In this document: positions 58,001-64,000 of the stretch, in pieces
Layout: every line of letters begins with the position of its first letter
How positions within the stretch are numbered: the first letter of the stretch is position 1
Origin: Gelatoporia subvermispora B
Lineage: Eukaryota > Basidiomycota > Agaricomycetes > Polyporales > Gelatoporiaceae
Assembly (NCBI GenBank): GCA_000320605.2
Contig: KB445793.1
Location: forward strand, 2,252,803 to 2,316,802
Reading direction: 5' to 3'
DNA: 64,000 nt
Notes under the pieces: generated by a model
Seen by the model: the letters and a program-made list of their open reading frames with translations, nothing else
Told to the model about the DNA's origin: nothing
The model's database searches: none
Position numbers and translations under genes: made by a program

Positions 58001-59945
58001 CAATGCAGAGCTTCTCGCGAAACAATTCTCCTATCCGGAGGACATAGCTCTCATACGGCCCAACGGAAGCTTCGGCAAAGCTGCACGCTTCCTCAAATGG
58101 CAGTACGACCCAATGTCCGTTGAAGAGGAGGAAATCTTCCGTGATCGATATGACGGCTTCCCAGAGATGCAAATCACATATCCTCTGCTCGTCGTCCGGC
58201 CTTTCCCACGACGCGCCAACTTCACCATACCGTACGCCGCAGGCGAGGGCTTCCGCGACGAAGACACATACCTCGTCCATCCTCAGTTCGCTACTGTTGA
58301 TCTCGTCTCACGTGACGATCTACAATACGCTTTGCTCATACCTTCAATAATGCGCTGGTGCTCCATCACCCTCACCGTCATGTCGCTCCGCAAACAGCTT
58401 CTGGCAAAGAATCCAATCTCCGAGGTTCCCCTTGCACTCTTGACTACTGCGACTACGGCACCCGTCGCCCAAGAACAGACTAATTACCAGCGCCTGGAAA
58501 CTCTCGGAGATACTGTCTTGAAATTCTTGGCCAGCCTTCAGCTCTTCGCTCAATATCCCCTATGGCACGAGGGCTATCTCGCGAGACGAAAAGACCATGC
58601 CGTGTCAAATGCTCGGCTAGCGAGAGAGGCTCTGGGAAAGTGCCTGTATCGTTGGATCATTCGCGAGCGATTCGTTCCTCGAAAATGGAAGCCATTATAC
58701 CGTGTGCAGGAACCTAGTACCATCATAACCAATGCAGAGCACAGCATATCGTCGGAACAAGACTCAATACCCGTTGAAGCAGAGCAGGAAGTCGATACGG
58801 AACTACAGAAAAAGCTGAAGAAGAAGAAGCAAAGTCAGCAACTATCAACGAAGGTACTCGCCGACGTCGTCGAGGCTCTGATAGGTGCATCTTATGAGCA
58901 CGGAGGTTTTGACCTCGCCGCTGACTGCGCCGCGCTGTTCGGCATGGGATTGACATGGAAGAAGGTGCCAGACCGCATATCAGAGATCCTCGCACGTACA
59001 GAGCCGCTTGAGGAACCTCCCACTCAGCTCTACCTCGTCGAACGCATACTCAACTATACATTCAAGCGGAAGGAGCTACTTGTCGAAGCTTTGACTCACG
59101 CTAGCTACCACGGAGAACACGCTGCGATGTCTTACGAGCGCCTCGAGTTCCTCGGGGACTGCGCTCTGGACATGGTTGTGACGGATTATCTCTATCACGC
59201 GCCCGGGAAGGAGTACACCCCTGGCCACATGCACTTGCGCAAGGAGTCCCTCGTGAACTCACATTTCCTCGCCTTTATTTGCCTGCGCGCATTCACCACT
59301 ACTGAGGCCACCAGCGCACATTGGACACCCAAGAAAGGCACATCAACGACTACTGAGCATCAGCAAATCCATTTACACCAGTGCCTCATGCACTCGAGCC
59401 GTCGCGTTCTAGAAGATCAGCACATTGCGTTCTCGCGCTTCGAGAAGAGCGGTCGGAAAATCGAGGAAATGCTCTTACGCGGGACGATGTATCCCTGGGC
59501 GGCGCTCACAAGCCTGCAGGCGCCCAAGTTCCTGAGCGACATGCTCGAGAGCTTGCTCGGCGCTGTCTACCTGGACACGGAGGGCAGTTTGGAAGCCGTC
59601 CGCGAGGTGATGCGGGTCCTCGGGATCATCGAAGTGATGGAGCACATCGTGATGGCCGACGTGGACGTGCAGCACCCTGTCTCGCGCCTGGCCATATGGG
59701 CAGCGCAACAGGTCCCGCAGCACAAGATCAAGTATGAGATTGAGAAGAAGGACGGGAACGTCAGCTGTGCGGTTGTTATGGATGGGGAAGAGATCATAAG
59801 AATCACGGAAAAGTATCACAGTAGGGCGAGCCAAGAGGAGGTGCGGTTTGCTGCGGCAGAGCAGGCCATGCACAAGTTGATCGCGGTCGAAGAGCCGGAA
59901 GAGGAAGATGACGAATGGAGAGATATACCTGAGTACGACTGGTGA
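55054..59945 (+). CDS. dcl: Dicer-like ribonuclease III
   Basis: Seven exons (55054-55060, 55160-55350, 55402-55605, 55661-55875, 55924-57063, 57116-57322, 57374-59945) encode 1511 residues. Order: DExD/H helicase (Walker [21 protein letters not shown], then C-terminal QSRGRARRK); dicer dimerisation domain (about 655-745, [11 protein letters not shown]); a central region where a PAZ-like fold is not evident; RNase IIIa ([13 protein letters not shown] and [16 protein letters not shown]); RNase IIIb ([16 protein letters not shown] and [18 protein letters not shown]); and a C-terminal dsRBD-like segment. Acidic metal ligands E/D are present in both RNase III copies, so it should cut dsRNA into small RNAs for RNA interference or quelling. 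The 7-nt first exon (ATG GCT G) is inferred from a perfect GTAAGT donor and phase. No frameshift seen. Confidence 0.93.
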
Positions 59946-60225
59946 GTACTGCAGGCAGTACAATTCTAACCACAGCTTTGTACAATGTGTCGTTCGGAAC
60001 ATGTGCTGGGAATGGATCTCGTGCTACGCTGATGCGATGCGATGAACGAGTCTGGTCTAGATGTGAGGCCTGGTGTACTCATGTGTTATTTGATACGAAT
60101 GACATCGCAGAATACAATCCTATTATGCTACATCGCAGAAACTTTCGTCGGATTTATTGTACATAGCTCTTCACCGGGTACTACATATACTGAAGAACGA
60201 CCAAGCCAACACCACTCGATGCGAT

Positions 60226-61018
60226 TCACTGGTTTTGATCGTAGTCATTCCAGCTGGTGCCAGTGGGGTCGCCGCCGGTCTGCGCAAAACCGTCAATCAG
60301 CGACATCGACATCAGCCAAGAAAAAGGGAACATGCCTTGCGCTCTTCGCCGCGCGTAACCATGTTGGGGTCACGCTTGACGCGACCTGCCAGCTTTTCGG
60401 CATTACCTGTATAGGCATCAGCAACGAGTTCGCAACCGCAATTCATGATGCTTACCCTTCAAACGTTCAGTCATGGAGGGCTGTCCGGAACCCATACCAG
60501 AACCGCCGTAGCCGCTCTGGTCAGTGTCCAAGTTGTTGCCTTGCTGGTTATTGCCTTGCTGATTGTTGCCTTGATCCCACTGGTCTGCGCCAGCACCGGC
60601 TCTACGTCCTGTCGAACCGAAGTCGCCACCAGCTCCCATGTTGTCGACGGAGGAAGTGTTGCCCTGATAGCCGGTGTTACCGTAGTTGTCGCCTGGACCG
60701 GCGGTCCACTGGTTGTCGAACTGGCCTTGACGACCCTGCTGACCGGTAGCGGGAGTATTAGGGCTCTGGTCCCAGGACTGTGAAACGGCTCCAGGGTTCC
60801 AGCGCGCCTGGCTGGTCGGGTCGTCGGTGGCGTTTCCCTGAGCAGAGGGATTCAAGTTGCGGTCTGTGTGAGGTAAGTCAAAGAAGGCCGAGGTGTGTCG
60901 GGGAATAAAACGAACCGTCTCGCTGGTTCTCACCGCCAAAGCGGCTACCAGTGTTAGAGAAGCTGTTCGGGTCGTTGTTCCACGACTCCGTTGAGCGCTG
61001 CTGTTGACCGTACGACAT
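60226..61018 (-). CDS. CsbD-like, Asn/Gly/Gln-rich stress-response protein
   Basis: Four exons (61018-60916, 60863-60456, 60406-60336, 60279-60226) encode 211 residues. Most of the protein is low-complexity (MSYGQQQ start, many GN/QG repeats such as NNQQGNNQQGNN). Near the C-terminus MTERLKGNAEKLAGRVKRDP, then ...RGEERKTGG, matches the CsbD-like family, small hydrophilic proteins induced by stress in bacteria and fungi. Intron 3 is GC-AG (AAG|GCATGT); a GT alternative does not keep frame. A TATATAAA about 97 bp upstream and the composition suggest an abundantly expressed, inducible cytosolic protein. Its molecular function is unknown. Confidence 0.85.
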
Positions 61019-61114
61019 GTTGACTATTTCAATCTGAGGGGTTTCGAGATATGGCGAGATATGGGTTGAGTGCAGATAAGTGTAAGTATTACACCATTCA
61101 AGCCAGGGAGGGTG

Positions 61115-61122
61115 TTTATATA
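61115..61122 (-). promoter_or_regulatory. TATA box of the CsbD-like gene
   Basis: TATATAAA on the minus strand, about 97 bp before the ATG at 61018. Role inferred. Confidence 0.55.
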
Positions 61123-61193
61123 CAGGGAGGGTACAGTATCACAAGCCTATGACGCCGGATGATCGCGGATGGAGCGGTGACGACGTCGTTGGG

Positions 61194-61801
61194 TCAAGTG
61201 GTGTAGGAGTCTGAGACATGTTGTCTGACCTGTTCAAGCCAGCTGCGGAAGCGTGGCACCACGTCTGCAAAGGAGCTTGGCTTGTGGTGTCCTGGAGGAG
61301 CAGCTGCATGGTGGAGATCGGATGAGTGGATGCTGCGGGGCAAGTAGGCTCGTCCCCAGCCGTTCGGTGGTTCAAACTCCGACGGGCGCTCGCTCTCATC
61401 CACCGAACCGCGTCTTCCCATTTCAAACTCAGTAACCATTTGAGGAAGTGACTCTCCTCGCAAGTTACCATATAGAGAAGGACTTCGAAGCGCTGGCAGA
61501 GGGAACGACGCGTCCGTCCGACTGGCTAGCGAGTCTACGGGGCAAGTTGAAGGAGCGTTCTCACATACCAAATTAGGCTTTACACCACGTGAGAGTTACC
61601 GCCGGGATTCGCGGGCTGCACATTTGCTTTGCGGAGGCTGGCCTCTGTGAGGCTGACCGCACACTTGCTTATCATATGTTTTAATTCTTGTTGACTCTCC
61701 TGGCTTAATTTACTCTTGTAGAAGCTGAGAAGGTTCTGAGTGTCACACGCACATTTGTTTTGACTGCACCTTCCGACATCGTTTGCGCTAACAGACGCCA
61801 A
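61194..61801 (-). CDS. Hypothetical protein, gene model incomplete
   Basis: The minus-strand frame from about 61,590 to 61194 encodes a plausible C-terminal stretch (SLYGNLRGESLPQMVTEFEM, and ending FRSWLEQVRQHVSDSYTT). An upstream frame, 61801-61580, encodes KLSQESQQELKHMISKCAVS, also protein-like. I could not join the two with an ordinary intron (the spacing is too short), nor find an ATG for the first. It may be the 3' half of one gene read from about 61.8 kb. No family recognised. Confidence 0.35.
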
Positions 61802-62020
61802 GACAGCCCCAAGTTGTGGTGTGCCAGTGGTGGTGGCGTTTGGAAATTTTCATCACGAGAACGAAGAGGAGAGCAACGTTGCAATTGAGGAAAGGAATTT
61901 CTAGGTACGTTCTCGTGATCTACTTGCCACCGTGTATGCTCGTAGGCTGGCCACCCAGTATATGCTGGCCTAGAGAGGGAGGCACCGGCAGGCCTATGCG
62001 ATAGACTCCATGTATGCGAG

Positions 62021-64000
62021 ATGCTCAAACTCCCCCAGGACACAGGTCAAGCATCCGTCCTCAAGTTGATGGACAACACTGAACCGTATCATGAAGAAAC
62101 GAAAGTAGAAGTTGACTCAGCCTACTTCGATCATTATTGCGATCATCTCAGCAATACGCGCGCCCATTTAGCTGGCAGAGATGGATTGGTTGCACTACCT
62201 GCGTCCTTATTCCCCTTGAACACCTACTGGACGTCTGCAGAGAAAGACATTTTCTTTCACGCACTGACAGTACATTCCCGTCTCAGGCCAGATCTTATCG
62301 CGGACGAGATCAAGACGAAATCTGTTGCTGATGTATGCGTATACCTGGACCTGCTGGAGGAGGCTAGCTCAGACTCTCCCCTAGCACCGGCGAGGAAGTC
62401 TCATCCGATGGCGTTCGAGGTCTCCGACAAATTTGTCGCACACGAAGACGACTTGGCCTTGAAACTTGCCTCCGCCGAGCCCAAGCTCGAGGAACTGTCT
62501 ATCAAGCAATCCCGCGAAGAGGAGATCCGAGCTCGCAGAATGGCCCTCCGTGCACGCAAGGGGCAAGCCCGCACTGCCGCCAATGAGCGGGATCGTGAAG
62601 GCGAGAAACTCCGCAAGAAAGAGTTCAAGGAGTGGTTGGAAAAGCGGAACGTTGAGTGGGATAGCGAGCAGGCGTTGACTATCCTCGATTTTCCGATGTT
62701 AAAGGCGCTCGACCACATTCTACGCGAAGACGACAAAACGTCACTATTGGAGGCGAAGACGCCACAGGAGGACGCGATCGTGAAAGACGCCGCGTCTTCA
62801 CCCGACGCTTGTATGCTACGGGAACCATCGACCGATCCTATTACTTTGCTGACATCTGACGACGTTATTGGTCCCACCCTTCTTGCAACTTCAACGACTA
62901 CTATCCCGTCAGAAGTACCTATGACCGAGACACCTGTTTCAACCGTCTCTATTCCGATTAACTCCACCTTCCAACCTGTCACTCCTCCATTCCAGGCCGT
63001 TTCCCTTCCTGCTATCTCAGCGGTGGAGCCTCTGTCCTATACTACGCCCTTCCCGGATGCGGAGGATGTAGATGTTGCGGAGGCCGAGCTATCTCCTGCC
63101 TCGCGACGGCGCTACCGCAAGCGCATGTACATGCGGCGCAAGCGCGCGCTTGAGACGGGCGCTGCGGTGACAGACAGCCTAGAGCGCATGAAGCCTGGAA
63201 GGAGGCCTAAGAAGAGACTTGCGAAAGACGGACGGTCTGCAATATTAATGAGCGGCGTACCGGATAAGACTATCGTTGGTGCCGCTACTGGACCCGGAGC
63301 CGAAGCTCGGCAATTGGATCCCTTAGTTGATGCTGTTATAGGATCTCTTGGGGAACGAACTGTTGCTGGTGACGTGCATCCAACTGCATCAGCCATCGTA
63401 ACCCAAGCTGGATCAGATACGAACCGTCGTTTTGGCGAGGGAGACATATCAGGCGGGGAGGACGATACGCGACATCCGCATTTATCAGGAGCGACACTGC
63501 CGTACAAGACCCTTGCTCGTCTCGAGACGCAGGGCATCACCGCTGAGTGGCTCCGCCTACAAGGCCTCGAGTTGCTTCATCTTCGAGGTATCTCAAAGCT
63601 CATGAGGTATGGTTTCACCCTTCTCGGCGATCTCGGTCTCATCGACTTGTACGGTGTAGGTTGTACAAGAGACTGGACGACGAGTATGGCGAACCAGCCA
63701 CTCAGATTCACGCAAGTGTCATCAGGCTTCTATCCAGCCATGTTGTGGACTTCGTGGCGCGCGCTATTCACAGCATCGTGGTGGTGAGAGAGCAGGAGCG
63801 ACTTGCAAAGCTACAGACTAAAGTGTGGCGACTCGCCGAGAACCAGGTATGTCTGTTGTGGCGCTCTTCTGCCCACACTATGGACTCACGTTTCGATTGG
63901 AATAGGCCGTGACCGTTGCAAATATTCACAGGGCGCTCGAGATCATGGGCCATACCAAGCTCGACAAAGCAGCACATTTTGAAGCACTGCTCGAATGCTT
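62021..64000 (+). CDS. Rrn5-like RNA polymerase I upstream activation factor subunit, 3' end outside window
   Basis: Exons 62021-63606, 63660-63846 and 63906-64000 (continuing) give more than 620 residues. Residues about 65-110 form a SANT/Myb-like domain (YWTSAEKDIFFHALTVHSRL, then VADVCVYLDLLEEA), as in Rrn5 of the Pol I upstream activation factor. A charged coiled coil (EEEIRARRMALRARKGQ...) follows, then a long Ser/Thr/Pro linker and a basic patch RRRYRKRMYMRRKR. The C-terminal part (VIRLLSSHVVDFVARAIHSI ... VTVANIHRALEIMGHTK) resembles a histone-fold helix pair, which Rrn5 is known to have. It would act in the nucleolus at rDNA promoters. The identification rests on domain order and a few motifs, so other SANT proteins remain possible. 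Confidence 0.65.

Overview
The window is nuclear DNA from a filamentous fungus, almost certainly an agaricomycete basidiomycete (polypore-like by gene content; this placement is inference). The evidence is many short introns of about 47-60 nt with GT-AG borders and a few GC-AG, a Dicer with tandem RNase III domains, a CreA/Cre1-type repressor, a DUF6533-type seven-helix protein, F-box and cytochrome P450 families, and an intron-containing tRNA-Lys. Exon coordinates were obtained by joining open frames at splice sites that keep phase. No transcript data were available.

Layout. 1-0.85 kb (-): creA, running off the left edge. 1-5.4 kb: gene-poor, GC-rich DNA. 5.4-5.6 kb (-): a gene for a roughly 50-residue secreted peptide. 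6.3-8.3 kb (-): a split-barrel flavoprotein fused to a ferredoxin-reductase module. 9.4-15.6 kb (+): two zinc-free alcohol dehydrogenase/enoyl reductase paralogues (ADH1, ADH2) and a TDT/SLAC1-type transporter (TDT-A). 15.8-21.75 kb: decayed tandem copies of a P450-ICMT unit, invaded by a hAT-like element that contains an assembly gap. 22-25 kb: P450-A (one 7-nt frameshift) and ICMT-A, convergent. 25.6-37.3 kb: ordinary cellular genes (TAF6, F-box protein, homeodomain-like protein, amino-acid-permease-like membrane protein, mitochondrial protein, tRNA-Lys). 38.6-41.6 kb: intact ICMT-B and P450-B, again convergent but as a block inverted relative to the first pair. 42.7-43.8 kb: a hypothetical Ser/Pro-rich gene. 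44.6-45.9 kb: ADH3. 48.2-49.8 kb: DUF6533 membrane protein. 50.9-52.6 kb: TDT-B. 52.8-54.5 kb (-): voltage-gated K+ channel. 55.1-59.9 kb: Dicer. 60.2-61 kb (-): CsbD-like stress protein. 62-64 kb: Rrn5-like Pol I factor, running off the right edge.

The most interesting feature is that four gene families (ADH, TDT transporter, P450, ICMT-type methyltransferase) each occur twice or more here, on both sides of a housekeeping block. This suggests one ancestral oxidise/reduce/O-methylate/export gene set that was duplicated and is partly decaying. The TDT-A copy carries the tail of the neighbouring K+ channel gene, so its direction of copying can be read. No backbone synthase (PKS, NRPS, terpene synthase) is visible, so any pathway role is inference.
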